Notes: a model not told the origin generated them from the sequence alone. A DNA stretch of 64,000 nucleotides from Cercis canadensis (GCA_003255065.1 QAOA01004917.1:31286-95285), one strand, 5' to 3'. Shown: positions 11,882 to 22,592, counted from the stretch's first letter. Made by a program: numbers and translations.

Positions 11882-12151
11882 TCTTAAAGTTAAGTGTCAG
11901 TTGTAGGATTTAGTGGAGCAGTTTGCAGCTGCTTTGAGATAATGATCTCCTATTATTAGGGACATGCAGTTTGCTTTTCTCTTTAGCCTAGTCTATTACC
12001 ACGTTAGTAGGTTTGTTAAAACATGGGTTAAATATTTTTCTGATTCAGTTATCTTTTAAGGCTTCTTAAAGCCAGTCTAGTTGTTTTCAGTTAATGCAGA
12101 AGTTCATTCTCCCAAATTATTACTTGCTTTACAAACACTTAGAGTTTAACA
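11882..12151 (+). mobile_element. Copia-1 5' LTR
   Basis: 270 bases matching the 3' LTR at 15930-16188 plus 17408-17417 over their whole length, with scattered substitutions and a small indel. The expected first bases TG read TC here, one substitution. It ends GTTTAACA, followed by the primer site. No matching 5-bp flanks were found (CAGCC before, AACAT after the 3' LTR). Confidence 0.85.
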
Positions 12152-12153
12152 AT

Positions 12154-12165
12154 TGGTATCAGAGC
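12154..12165 (+). other. Copia-1 primer binding site (tRNA-Met)
   Basis: TGGTATCAGAGC two bases after the 5' LTR, complementary to initiator tRNA-Met; this is where reverse transcription of the element began. Confidence 0.9.
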
Positions 12166-12214
12166 TCCATCACGGGGTTGTTGATTGAGACGTGAGAAGC
12201 AGTAGTCTTCTGAT

Positions 12215-12900
12215 ATGGCGATGGAAAGCAATTTCGTGCAACCATTGATTCCAAAGTTTTCTAGGCACTCATGGAAAACTTCTTGAGATTGAAGGAATAT
12301 TGGAGTTTGGTGGAATAAGGGATCCCTGCAGCAGCAGAATGAGTGGAACTTACAGAAGGACAGAAGAAAGCGATTGATGATCTGAAGTTGAAGGATTTGA
12401 AGACCAAGAACTACCTCTTCCAGGCCATTGATTGATCAATCCTAGAGACCATTTTGAATAAAGACACAGCTAAGGACATTTGGGACTTCTTGAAGCAGAA
12501 ATACCAGGGAACAGCACGAGTCAAACGTGCACAACTACAAGCTCTTCGAAATTTGACTATGTTATTTGTTCAATTAAGGAGTCTAATGATCTAGGCACTC
12601 TATCCATTGATTAATTACAAAGCAGTCTGCATGAGCAAGCCCTCAAAGTTACCCATGAAGATAAATCAAGAGGAAGCGGACGTGGTCGTGGTGGTTTTCA
12701 AGGATGAGGATGGGGAAGAGGTAGAGAACGCTTTAACAAGTCTACTATCGAATGCTACAACTGTCATGAACTAGGGCATTTTCAGTATGAGTGCCCAAAG
12801 AAGGAGAGAGAGAGACAAGGGCAAATTATGTAGAAGCTAATGAAGAGATGTTGTTAATGACATATATGGATGTGGAGGAAGCTAGCAAAGAAGAGGTTAG
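12215..12900 (+). pseudogene. Copia-1 gag
   Basis: Begins at ATG 12215 with MAMESNFVQPLIPKF. It is cut by several stops and at least one frameshift; recognisable parts are LKLKDLKTKNYLFQAID and DIWDFLKQKYQGTARVKRAQ, typical of Tnt1/Tork-like Copia gag. An Arg/Gly-rich stretch near 12670 precedes a CCHC zinc knuckle, CYNCHELGHFQYEC, at about 12753-12794. It is non-functional. Confidence 0.75.
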
Positions 12901-13394
12901 GTTTCTTGACTCAGGTTGTAGCAATCACATGTGCAAATTTTAGAGAATCTGTGAAGCTAGGCAACAACTTGAGCATGGAAATGATGGGAAAAGGAAATGT
13001 AAGGTTTCAAGTGAATGGGATTGTGCAAGTGATCACTTGAGTGTTCTATGTACTAGCCTTGAAGAACAACCTACTAAGCATTGGACAGCTACAAGAAAGA
13101 GGGAAGTGTAAGATTTATCATCCTGAGAGAGGTTTGATCATAGAGATCTCGATGTCATCAAATAGAATGTTCACTTTGCTTGTTCGACCTCAACCAAAGG
13201 AAAAAACCTGTTTCAACACCATTACAGAAGATCCAGCTCGTCTTTGGCTTTACAGATATGGGCATCTAAGTTATAGTGGCTTAAAAACACTTCAGGAGAA
13301 GGATATGGTGTGGGGACTGCCACAACTCAATGCTCCCTTGAAAGTATGTGAAGGCTGCTTGGTAGGGAAACAACAAAGAGATCCATTTTCCTAA
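12890..13394 (+). pseudogene. Copia-1 protease and pre-integrase region
   Basis: FLDSGCSNHMCKF near 12903-12935 is the Copia aspartic protease active site (DSGCS for the usual DSGAS/DSGCT). Frame 13041-13394 holds FYVLALKNNLLSIGQLQERG, the protease C-terminal part, and then the GAG-pre-integrase zinc motif LWLYRYGHLSYSGLKTL, ending in CEGCLVGKQQRDPF. In this motif the usual first His (LWHxRxGH) is Tyr. A TAA at 13392-13394 ends the frame. Confidence 0.8.
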
Positions 13395-14072
13395 AGAGAG
13401 CACTTGGAGGGCTTCTCAAATTCTTCAACTTGTGCATGCTGACATATGTGGACCAATCAAGCTAATCTCCAATGGCAAAAAGAGGTATTTGATTAGTTTG
13501 ATTGATTATTTCAGTAGAAAAACTTGGATTTATTTATTGGTAGAAAAATCATAAGCATTTGTTACTTTCAAAAATTTTAAGAATCTTGTTGAGAAAGAAA
13601 CTTGTGTATACATAAGAAGTCTGAGAATTGATTGAGGTGGTGAATTCACTTCCAAAGAATTTATTAATATCTGTAGTGAGAATGGCATTTGACAGCAACT
13701 AACAGCTGCATACACTCTGCAACAAAATGGTGTTGCAGAAAGGAAGAACATAACCATTATGAACTTGGTTCAAAGCATGCTCATAGAGAAAAAGTTCCCA
13801 AAGTATTTTGGCCTGAAGCTGTTAATTGGATTGTTCACGTCCTTAATAGGAGTCCTACTCTAGCAGTGAGAAACATCACTCCAGAAGAAGCATGGAGCGG
13901 ATACAAACCTTAAGTTGCTTATTTCAGAATATTTGGATGTGTTGCACATGTTCACATTCCAGATAACAAGAGAACTAAGCTTGATGACAAAAGCTTGAAG
14001 TGCATATTGCTTGGAGTTAATGAGGAGTCAAAAGCATATAGGTTGTATGATCTAGTTTGACAAAAGATAATT
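13395..14072 (+). pseudogene. Copia-1 integrase core
   Basis: Continues in the same order with LVHADICGPIK (first catalytic Asp), then RIDxGGEFTSKEFI (second Asp, with TGA in place of an Arg codon), then LQQNGVAERKNITIMN (catalytic Glu). At least five in-frame stops (near 13552, 13633, 13690, 13912, 14058) disable it. 13689-13913 is the longest open part: WPEAVNWIVHVLNRSPTLAV and PEEAWSGYKP. Confidence 0.8.
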
Positions 14073-15200
14073 GTGAGTAGGGATGTAAAGTTTAAGGAAG
14101 ATAGTAACTGGGATTGGGATGAAAATCATCAAGAAAAAATTATGGTTGATCTAGAATGGAGTAATAGTAATGAAGCTGTTGAAAATGAACTAGAAAATGT
14201 TATTGCAGATGAATCAGCAAATGAATCAGCAGGAGAACACTCATCTATTTTCAATGAGGGAAGAATCAGGAGGCCACCAATTTGGATGAGAGATTATGTG
14301 AGTGGTGAAGGTCTCTCTGAAAAGGAAGACACAACATACTTGGCTATATTTGCAGGCAGTGATCGTATTTGCTATAATGAAGCTGTAAAAAGTGCTAAAT
14401 GGAGGAAATCAATGGATACAGAAATAGAAGCCATTGAAAGAAATGATACTTGGGAATTGACAAACTTACCTGTAAGTGGAAAGAAGATTGGGTAAAATGG
14501 ATCTTTAAGACAAAACTCAAGGAGAATGGGGACGTGGACAAGTACAAGGCACGACTTGTGGCCAAGGGATATGCACAAAAACATGGAGTTGATTATGCTG
14601 CTAAGTTTTTGTACCTGTTGCTAGGCTAGACACAATTAGATTGGTGATTTCTCTTGCAGCACAGAAAGAGTGGACCATTTATCAGCTAGATGTTAAATCA
14701 ACTTTCTTACATGGAGAGCTAAGTGAGGAAATCTATGTCGAACAACCACCTGGCTATGTGCAGAAAGGCAATGAGCAAAAGGTGTACAAACTACAGAAGG
14801 CTTTATATGGACTTAAACAAGCCCCTCGTGCTTGGTACAGTCGCATAGTCTTACTTTGTGAAGCAAGGTTTCAAAAAGTGTCCCTATGAGCACACTCTAT
14901 TCATCAAAATGGAAATTGGAGGTAAAATTTTAATTGTTTGTCTCTATGTTGATGACCTCATTTTTACTGGAAATTATGAACATATGTTTGCTGAGTTCAA
15001 ACAATCTATGATGATTGAGTTTGATATGATTGATCTTGGAAAGATGAGATACTTTCTTGGTATTGAAATAATGCAAAATTCAAATGGAATCTTTGTTGGT
15101 CAAAAGAAATATGCACAGGAGGTATTGGAGAGGTTCGAAATGAATGAATGCAATCCAGTTAACAACCCTATTGTTCCTGGTTCGAAACTTGTGAAAGATA
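14073..15200 (+). pseudogene. Copia-1 reverse transcriptase
   Basis: Spread over three frames: 14073-14495 (linker, then WRKSMDTEIEAIERNDTWEL), 14500-14889 ([43 protein letters not shown]), and 14858-15643 (CLYVDDLIFTGN, the YVDD catalytic motif; MIDLGKMRYFLGIEI). Frameshifts lie near 14494 and 14850. The last frame is open for 261 codons through the RNase H start, so the decay is moderate. Confidence 0.85.
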
Positions 15201-15901
15201 TGAATGGCTTGAAGGTGGATAGTACTTTCTATAAGCAGATCGTGGAAAGCTTAATGTATTTGACTGCTACACGACCTAATATGGTGTTTGTGGTAAGTCT
15301 CATCAGCACATACATGGAGAATCCAACCGAGCTTTACCTACAAACAGCAAAGAGAGTGCTAAGATATTTGAAAGGTACCATCAACTTTGGATTATTCTAC
15401 AGGAAGGGAGGAGATGTGCAGCTGAGTGCTTTCACAAACAACGATTATGCTGGAGATATAGAAGACAGAAAGAGCACTTCAGGATATGTATTTATGTTGA
15501 GTTCAGGAGTTGTACCTTGGTCCTCAAAGAAACAATCTGTAGTCACCTTGTGCACCACTGAAGCTGAATTCATAGTTGTTGCTTCATGTGCTTCTCAAGC
15601 AGTGTGGCTGAGGAGAATCTTGAAGCAATTAGATCATGCTTAATAGGATCCCACTACAATTCATTGTGATACAAATTCAGCTATAAAGCTCTCTAAGAAT
15701 CCAGTGATGCATGGTCGTAGCAAGCACATAGATGTTCATTTTCATTTTCTTCAAGAGCTAACAAATGATGGAGTTGTGAAGATGGTCCATTGTCATTCTC
15801 AAGAACAAGTTGCAGATATAATGACTAAGCCTTTAAAGCTAGATGACTTCTTGAAGATGTGTGATCTTATGGGTGTTTGTTCAGATTCAAGTGTAAACTG
15901 A
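15201..15901 (+). pseudogene. Copia-1 RNase H
   Basis: Continues the RT frame with YKQIVESLMYLTATRPNM, KRVLRYLKGTINFGLFY, AFTNNDYAGDIEDRKSTSGY and TLCTTEAEFIVVASCASQAV, the Ty1/Copia RNase H. Two adjacent stops, TAATAG at 15641-15646, replace what relatives have as two Gln codons; then the tail NPVMHGRSKHIDVHFHFLQE to IMTKPLKLDDFLK ends at 15901. In SAFTNNDYAG relatives usually have SDADYAG, so one acidic residue is lost. Confidence 0.85.
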
Positions 15902-15919
15902 TGCTGATAGCATACAATT

Positions 15920-15929
15920 CAAGGGAGGA
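15920..15929 (+). other. Copia-1 polypurine tract
   Basis: CAAGGGAGGA directly before the TG of the 3' LTR; the AAGGGAGGA part is the plus-strand primer site in related Copia elements. Confidence 0.85.
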
Positions 15930-16188
15930 TGTTAAAGTTAAGTTTCAGTTGTAGGATTTAGTGGAGCAGTTTGCAACGGCTTTGAGATAATGATATTATT
16001 AGGGACAAGTAGTTTGCTTTTCTCTTTGGCCTAGTCTATTACCATGGTAGTGGGTTTGTTAAAACGTGGGTTAAATATTTTTCTGATTTAGTTATCTTTC
16101 TTGTAAGGCTTCATAAAGCCAGTCCAGTTGTTTTCAGTTAATGCAGAAGTTCATTCTCCCAAATTATGACTTGCTTTACAAACACTTA

Positions 16189-17404
16189 GGGGGCGTTTGG
16201 TAAAGAATTTTTTTTTAAGTTTTTTGGGAATCATAACTTGAGAAACTAGGGCCTGTTTGAAATTTGTTTTTAAAAACAGTTTTTTGTTTTTGAAAACAAG
16301 AAAACTTGTTTGGTAAAATTATTTTTGAAAACTGTTTTTAAAAATTTCTTCTCACAAAACCGTTTTAAAAACAAGAAAACAAGAACAAGAAATAGCTGTT
16401 TTCAAAAACTATTTTTAAAAACAAAAAAACAAAATACTTTCAAACACACCCTAAGATTCTCATATTTGGTACAAGGTTTTAAAAAAAAATTCCTAAGCAA
16501 ATAGGATTCTTGGAAATAGTTTTGGGGCAAATTTCCCACAAAAAAAATCTCATAGGAGAGGTTGGATTCTTAGATTTTCCCATGTCATGGGAAAGTTTAT
16601 TAGACATAAAAAGACATATATACCCTTCATTAATAGCATAATCGTAATAATATCAAAATTAAAACAAACAAATAAATAAAAGTAAATAAAATTAAATTAA
16701 ATAAAAAAAATAAAAAAGTAAATAATACTAAAATTGAAAGTTACTTTTTACCGTGCATAAAGTTTTTTAGACCCAAGTATATGCCAGGAAAAAAAATGTT
16801 GAGCCATGAACCAATAGATAAGGAAAATAAAGAACAACAGTAATTATTATTATTATTTTTAACCGTGCATAAGGTCTTCATTAGCCAAAAAAAAGTGAAT
16901 TCATAAGGTGTTGGAATAAAGTTGAAATCACGACAATACACTGATTGATTGTTTTTCTTTTTTTGGAATTGATTCTAAGATTTTGCCCAATTAATTCTCT
17001 TCAAATCTAAAAAGAACTAACCCATACATACATTAGTGATAATGATAGTAATAAGAGAAATTATTCTGCTATGTCTAATACAGGACATCAAAGCAGCCAA
17101 AGCATAACATGTACCAATAAAATTCAGATAATTAGCCAAAGTAGAAAGGCAAAAGTTATTTTTCTAAAACTAAAATTAGGGGTACTTTTGAAAAAATAAT
17201 AAGTATTCCTAGAAAAGTAATATTTGAACCAAACATAGGGATAGGAAATATTGTCTCACATTCCCGAGAATATTTAAGGTCAACCAAACATAAATTGTAA
17301 CATTCCTCGGAACCACATTCCCAGGAACAAAATTCTCAGGAATGAGATTCCTAGGAATGATGTTTCCTGGGAATGAAAAAAAAAATTGTATACCAAACGC
17401 CCCC
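16189..17404. mobile_element. PIF/Harbinger-like non-autonomous element, TSD TTA
   Basis: 1216 bases bounded by perfect 14-bp terminal inverted repeats GGGGGCGTTTGGTA / TACCAAACGCCCCC and by TTA on both sides (16186-16188 and 17405-17407). A 3-bp TTA duplication plus this end type is the rule for PIF/Harbinger and Tourist-type elements. No transposase or MYB-like ORF of that family is present; the interior is AT-rich, with a second small repeat near its left end. The empty site is visible in the Copia-1 5' LTR (CTTAGAGTTT), which confirms the boundaries. Confidence 0.9.
16247..16453. mobile_element. small MITE-like repeat nested in the Harbinger-like element
   Basis: About 207 bases with imperfect ends TAGGGCCTGTTTG / CAAACACACCCTA and an interior full of ttttgaaaac/gttttcaaaa words that can fold back. 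No convincing target duplication was found, so the superfamily is open; the ends look hAT-like. Confidence 0.5.
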
Positions 17405-17706
17405 TTAGAGTTTAACAAACATGTTTTATTCTTGGGCACTTCAATTAATGAAGGTGGTTGGATGAAGCTTACAAGTCACTAGGGGTGTAATCGGTTCGGT
17501 TCGGTCCGGTTTACACCCCAAACCGACCAAAACCGGACCGGAAAAATTCGGTTCGGTTCGGTTCGGTTTTTTAGAATTTTTTGAATGAAACCGAGTCAAA
17601 CCGAATTGGTTCGGTTTGGTCGGTTTTCCCGGTTTGCCTGCTGAGGGAAGGATTAAAATACACGACAGAGCCTATTAGATTCACAAAATAATAAACCTTG
17701 ACAATC

Positions 17707-18358
17707 CTAATCTGATGTAGAGAGTGCACAGTCTTCATCAACCTTCATATCATCAACACCTTCACTGACATCCTTAGTTTGTGTAGCTGTAATTGTTCCA
17801 TTTTCATCTGAATCAGATGATCCTTTTGGCGCCATATTCGTGTCACCTGAATTTTCAGAATCAACAGATATTGAAACATAAATTTAGACCTTCTAAGCAT
17901 CAAGCATGGCATAGCTAAATCTTTACAAACAGTCACAAAGTACAAAAAAGGCTACCTTTTTCTTCAGTCACCGCATGTCCATAAATTTTACACAAATCAC
18001 TAAAATAGGGAATGCTTTTTATTCTGTATGATCGTGCACTCGGATTTACCTGTGAATATAATGCAAAAGAAAATTTATCAAAAACAATTTCTAAGGTTGA
18101 AGTTACTTAGAATATTTTTCCATACCTTGATATATTCATCCCAAACATCATTATCAGCAGTCACCATTTTTCGTTTTTCATCCCAGTTTAACCCTGTCTG
18201 GGCAAGAAGGTTTTTAACAGCCCTGTACAAATTTCTTAGTGTTTTGTGGCGATTTTTAAGAACATCTTTTTCATACTGGAATTTGAACTTTGCATTGAAT
18301 AATGAGGACATGTGCTTCCATGCTCGTTTGCTGAATAGATGATCATCAAATCTATTTC
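17707..18358 (-). CDS. captured Myb/SANT-like (Myb_DNA-bind_3) gene, three exons, N-terminus missing
   Basis: Exons on the minus strand: 18358-18126, 18049-17956 and 17846-17707. Exon A encodes FSKRAWKHMSSLFNAKF, LKNRHKTLRNLYRAVKNLL, WDEKRKMVTADNDVWDEYIK, the conserved helices of the plant Myb/SANT-like domain found in LIMYB-type proteins and in transposon-derived proteins. Introns are 76 and 109 bases with GT-AG ends; exon B adds ARSYRIKSIPYFSDLCKIYG, the block that normally follows this domain, and exon C ends in an acidic tail and TAG at 17707-17709. Joining A-B-C keeps one open frame (phases 0 and 1). Exon A opens after an acceptor (TTGTTAG), so at least one upstream exon is expected; none with the usual WT-x-x-MDRxF start was found up to 19310. 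It lies between hAT ends, so it was probably captured. Confidence 0.8.
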
Positions 18359-18859
18359 CTAACAATAAACCAAAAAACAAAAACTTTTAATTGTTAACCA
18401 AAATATAACACCCAGAACTCCAGAAGTTGATATGATGACACATTCTCAAGCAACAAATGGAGAAGAAAAAAAAAAAAAACTGAAGAAGCCATCTCAAATT
18501 CGAAAACTTCTTCATCAATTAGTACCCAAATTCAATAGATAATAGCAAAATCGCTACTATAAGTTCAAATTCAAAACAATTACAAGAACAACAATAACTC
18601 TTCTCATCACCATTACCTTCGAGTCTCCCTCGTTCCGAGCAGATTCATCTTCTCCTTGCTTTGTCAAATTGGTGGGCGATTGTTTCTCAGGATCTTCACC
18701 GATTAACAATTGGGTTAACGCTCATTCAAAAATAGTCAAAATCTCAGAAAAAGAGTCTACCCATTCATTCACAAATATCAATAAAACCCAAAAAAAATGG
18801 AGATATCTGATATGAGGTTTGGCAACAAATATAGCAAATGGGTAAAGAAAAATTCGAAT

Positions 18860-19080
18860 GGAAATGATTGAAATGAAAAAGGGTATGTATCAGAAAGAGT
18901 GTGGGTGCCGTAGCTCTAGTTCTGTAGAGAGAAAAAGGAGAAGAAGGTACTGCGAAGGAAGAGAAATTGGGGAAGAAGAGGGGCGGTGGGTGTGGGCGGC
19001 GGGGGGAGGGGGGAAGAGAGAGAAGGGTGAAAATAGGGATTAAGGAGAGTTAGGGATTCTAAAGTGAGGGGAGGAGGAGT
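18860..19080 (-). promoter_or_regulatory. GC-rich putative 5' region of the captured gene
   Basis: On the minus strand this is a C/T-rich, locally GC-rich tract (CCCCCCTCCCCCCGCCGCC near 19010) in otherwise AT-rich DNA, upstream of the Myb/SANT exons. Such pyrimidine-rich leaders are common in plant gene 5' UTRs. No clear TATA box was fixed; the call is an inference. ORFs on either strand here are low-complexity. Confidence 0.35.
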
Positions 19081-19318
19081 CAAAGGAGACTTGAGGCATT
19101 TATCAAAACGACGTAGTATCACTATATTCGGTTCGGTTCGGTTTATTAGCGGTTTTTCTTCACTAAAACCGAAAACCGAACCGACCCCATCGGTTTTTCA
19201 GAAAACCAAACCGTGAACCGGACCGTCTCTATCGGTTTGACTCGGTTTATCTCCGGTTCGGTTTGATTCGGTCGGTTTGGCCGGTTTAGGCGGTTTGGCT
19301 TACACCCCTACAAGTCAC

Positions 19319-20390
19319 AGCTTCATGAACCCATTTAGACAAGCACTTGAGAAAAAGAAAAGTTCTTTGGCTACGAATTGTAGCATTGTGCTTCAGTAGA
19401 AGTGTGTTATACTTCTTTATGTGTTCTTATGAGCTCTTTGAGTACATGGGTGAAAAATACTCTGAGGTATTTGGGTGTATTTGTGGTGTGGGTTTTGAGT
19501 GTATGCAAGCTACTTTTATTTACTCTTATTGTTATAGTGAAAACGTTTTATCGTCCTCGTCTATGGATGTATGCTTTAAGCTGAACAATATAAACTTTTT
19601 GTGTCCACAATTTTATTATTTGTGCTATTTTATTATATTTGGGTAACACCACACACAACATTAACTACACAACAAAAGCATTAATCATTTTTAAAAAAAA
19701 ATTCCTGATGCACTATCACCACAACTCTCACAAAATCAATGACCCATAATATGAATGTGAATCATTTGAACGGTGTGAACAAAAATAACAAATGCAGCAC
19801 CGGAACGAAAAGCTTCCAATAGAAAAGTAAATCTTTCAAGGATAAGAAGGTAATTGTGATTATGATTATCTAGGTAAGTTCACTTGCAAATCCAATAGGG
19901 GTGTTATAGAAAAACCTAATTCCCACTTATACTCAAACATATCTTTCAGCTACCTAATTAGCCTTCATAATCACTACAAAATTCCCCCAATTTTAGGTCT
20001 GTAACTGCACTTCAATTGTTGACTCTATAACTGAGTGCTTCTAATGTAACAAGACCATATTTTGGCCAACTCAATGGAAGTGTTAATCCTATTTGGCATA
20101 TTCCCATGCCCCATATGAGATATTATTCACGTAATCTACCAGCTATGCACTTTCCATTAGTTTTAATGACAGAGTTAGGAGTTAAGAAAATATTTGTGCG
20201 GTTTGGAAACATTAGGGAAGAAATTGGAACAAAAGAAAGTTTTGGGACAAAATTGAAATTAGGTGTAAAGTTATGAGATGGAAATTACCATTTTGCCTTT
20301 TCTTTTTGTCCACTAGAGGGTGCACAATAGTGACCAGCCTATATCTTCTTAGACTCTCACCCTATTCGCTCCTAATAGGATTTAAACTAG
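19319..20390. other. non-coding stretch, includes dispersed repeat 20050-20302
   Basis: Two overlapping ORFs at 19347-19646 show no domain and are Cys/Tyr/Phe-rich, as chance frames in T-rich DNA are. The only structured part is the 20050-20302 repeat. Confidence 0.45.
20050..20302 (+). repeat. dispersed repeat, inverted mate of 9808-10053
   Basis: See 9808-10053. The two copies are 10 kb apart in opposite orientation, with the solo LTR, Copia-1, the Harbinger-like and the hAT element between them. Confidence 0.65.
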
Positions 20391-20395
20391 TACCT

Positions 20396-21914
20396 TGTTA
20401 AGTGGATTTTATATTCACTTTATAGATGTTCATAGCTTAATATTGTGTAAGTTTCTTGAGGTTTTTGAGTTTCAAATAAGGTAATTTTGTTATTGGTGTA
20501 GGTCTTGTGAGTTGTGATTCAAAAGATGAAAAAGTGCCAAAAACATGCGCATTGGCGACAGAAAGTAGGCACCCCAGCTCTCTAAAAATATTGTGTAGGT
20601 TTCTTGAGGTTTTTGAGTTTCAAATAAGCTAATTTTGTTATTGGTGTAGGTCTTGTGCGTTGTGATTCAAAAGATAAAAAAGTGCCAAAAACATGCGCAT
20701 TGGAGACAGAAAGTAGGCACCCCAACTCTCGAAATCAAGAACCCCAGCAGCTATGAGAAAGAAAAGTGTTTCTCTGCCCGCACGCCAGTGCCCCCATGCG
20801 CATTAGATAGAGCCCCAACACTCTTGAACGCGTAAGTAAGCGTAGCTGTGCCTATGGTTGAGAGCCCCAGTGCCTGTTCCTTGTGTGAGTTCACTTGTTC
20901 TAGGAGCCCAGCACCCAAGCTCCCGCGAGTATTCCCTTGGTCCAGAAGATTAGTGCAGCTGAGCCTAAATCCAAGGGCAGCTGCGCTCGAGCCTATTTTT
21001 CATTACATGTAATTTTGTTTCCTATTTTAATTAGGACGTTTAGCAAGTAGTATAAATAAGACACTAGGTTTCAACACAACTACTACTTCTTTCTGGACGT
21101 TTTTTAGGAGAATAAGAGCAAGGCAAGGATTGAAGCAAGGATTTATGACAAAAATCTTGGCTGCATTACCAAGTTTTATTCTTCTCTCTTCTCATCTATG
21201 TCTAGATTTTATTTTGTGATGTTCTTATTTTCTGCTATGAACTAATTTACTTTTATAGGGCTACAATGTAGCCTAGCTAGGATGATTTGTGACTCTTTAT
21301 TTCTTTAATTCAAGAACACCTTTATCAATTGTCATATTCTTCTCAATTTTTCATGCCTCTAATTAACTGGTCATTAATTAGTTGATTCGTTTATTGCAAT
21401 GAGACCAGAGGTAATTTGTAATTCAAGAGGAATAGAGATTTAGATCTTAAATTCCATTAGGGATGAGAATATAACCTTATGATTTATGTAGCTATCAAAG
21501 AGAATCAAAGAACGTAAAGAATTTCTGGGTAGTTTAATTCACATAGGAATATAGTAAATTGATGCTTAGAGGTGTTTTTGTTTGACCTTGGGAAAAACTT
21601 ATGGATAAATTAGGATTCTTGGCTAGCAATTAGGAAGATTGTTCTTGGTTAATGAATTAGGGATAACAAATTAGAATAGCTATAATGAAATCAAAAACCC
21701 TAGATATTTCTATTCCACATTTAAACCTCTTTTACTATTCTTGCACTTTAGTTATTGCTCAATATCAGTTCTTGACTTTATTATTTGTTTAGATAAAATT
21801 AGAATACACTCAATTCTGATACTTATTAGTCATAGTCTCCATGGGATGATACTCTACTCTCATCTTATTACTTGGAAACGATAATGTACACTTGCGTTAG
21901 AGTTTTACAGAACA
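20396..21914 (+). mobile_element. solo LTR flanked by 5-bp target duplication TACCT
   Basis: Begins TGTTAAGTGG and ends TTTTACAGAACA, with TACCT directly before (20391-20395) and after (21915-21919). It is 1519 bases with no internal coding, so it is a solo LTR. The last 100 bases (ATGATACTCTACTCT..., cacttgcg) resemble U5 ends of plant Ty3/gypsy LTRs and fix the orientation as plus. It contains an internal 148-bp tandem duplication. ORF 20653-20835 lies in it and is not a gene. Confidence 0.85.
20441..20735 (+). repeat. 148-bp tandem duplication in the solo LTR
   Basis: TATTGTGTAAGTTTCTTGAG at 20441 recurs, nearly unchanged, at 20589; the units stay similar through the ggcacccca block (about 20575 and 20723). 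Few substitutions separate the units, so the duplication is younger than most of the surrounding decay, or is present in the parent family. Confidence 0.85.
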
Positions 21915-22018
21915 TACCTCAATCATAAAGTATTAAACTCTCAACCAGTAGGGTGTTCCCTTAAAGACTAAATGACTACTTCCTTAAAAATCGAAATGTG
22001 GACACAAACTTTCAGTTT

Positions 22019-22182
22019 TTAACTACTAAATTTATAAAAGTCACAGTGAATAAATCTACATAAATGAGTTTTTGGAAAAAGAAAAGTTGGATACCAAAAG
22101 GCAAAAGAGGGCTTCTTTTTCCAACAAATCATTTATGTAGATTATTCACAAATAAAAATAAGGATGACTTTTATAATTTTAA
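22019..22182. repeat. short foldback / MITE-like inverted repeat
   Basis: Left arm about 22029-22084 (TTATAAAAGTCA, TCTACATAAATGA, TTGGAAAAAGAA) and right arm about 22113-22179 (the reverse complements in reverse order), with a 28-base loop. A few bases of extra sequence sit in the right arm. No target duplication fixed. Confidence 0.6.
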
Positions 22183-22469
22183 CTGCATGAATAGAAATAA
22201 TTTAAACCCGCAACCTACTCTTTAAGGAGGCAATTTTTCAACAATTCTTTTCAAATAAGAGAAAAATACTCTTAAACCCTTGACAATTTTTCAGATCTTT
22301 TTTTTTAAAAAAAAAAAATTGTTTTATTCAATTACAGCAATCAAAAAAAATTGAGAAAATTATTGTTAAGAAACTCAAATAAAGGTGGGCTCTAGGGTTA
22401 CACTTCATTCCACTTTAGTCATTATATTCAGTTATACTTCAATTTTCTATGTGTATATATAATAAAAGG

Positions 22470-22500
22470 GGCGCGGGGGGGTGGGGGGNGGGGGGTGGTG
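22470..22500 (+). repeat. G-tract with an undetermined base
   Basis: A run of G broken by C, T and one N (22488). The number of Gs and the N mark a sequencing problem; the tract has four or more G-runs and could form a quadruplex if real. Confidence 0.7.
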
Positions 22501-22592
22501 AAGGTACTAAGTGTAATGATTTATATGTTGAAATTTGGGACTTAACTTTTCTTTAAGTGAAAAGTGTTATATTTTAGGCTATTTTTGAGTCT

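Larger units (their letters stand above)
15930..17417 (+). mobile_element. Copia-1 3' LTR, split by a DNA transposon
   Basis: LTR bases lie at 15930-16188 and resume at 17408 (after the duplicated TTA 17405-17407), ending GTTTAACA at 17417. Without the insert it is 269 bases, against 270 for the 5' LTR. The many differences between the two LTRs, including indels, mean the Copia insertion is old, and the DNA element came later. Confidence 0.9.
17480..19310 (-). mobile_element. hAT element carrying Myb/SANT-like exons, 8-bp TSD
   Basis: 1831 bases with ends TAGGGGTGTAA / TTACACCCCTA and the 8-bp direct repeat CAAGTCAC on each side (17472-17479 and 19311-19318). An 8-bp duplication and a TAGGG terminus are the hAT (Ac-like) pattern. 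Subterminal DNA at both ends is full of CGGTTCGGTT and CCGAACCGAA words, likely transposase binding sites. No hAT transposase or BED/dimerisation domain is seen, so it is non-autonomous. Its cargo is a minus-strand gene fragment, described separately. The strand given is that of the cargo. Confidence 0.92.

Noticed and set aside
18858-19122. Arg/Glu-rich and Pro/Leu-rich ORFs in the hAT element
   Set aside because: Both strands give low-complexity frames in a purine/pyrimidine tract; more likely a 5' UTR.
19347-19646. Two overlapping ORFs, Cys/Tyr/Phe-rich
   Set aside because: No domain, no splice or promoter context, composition as expected of T-rich DNA.
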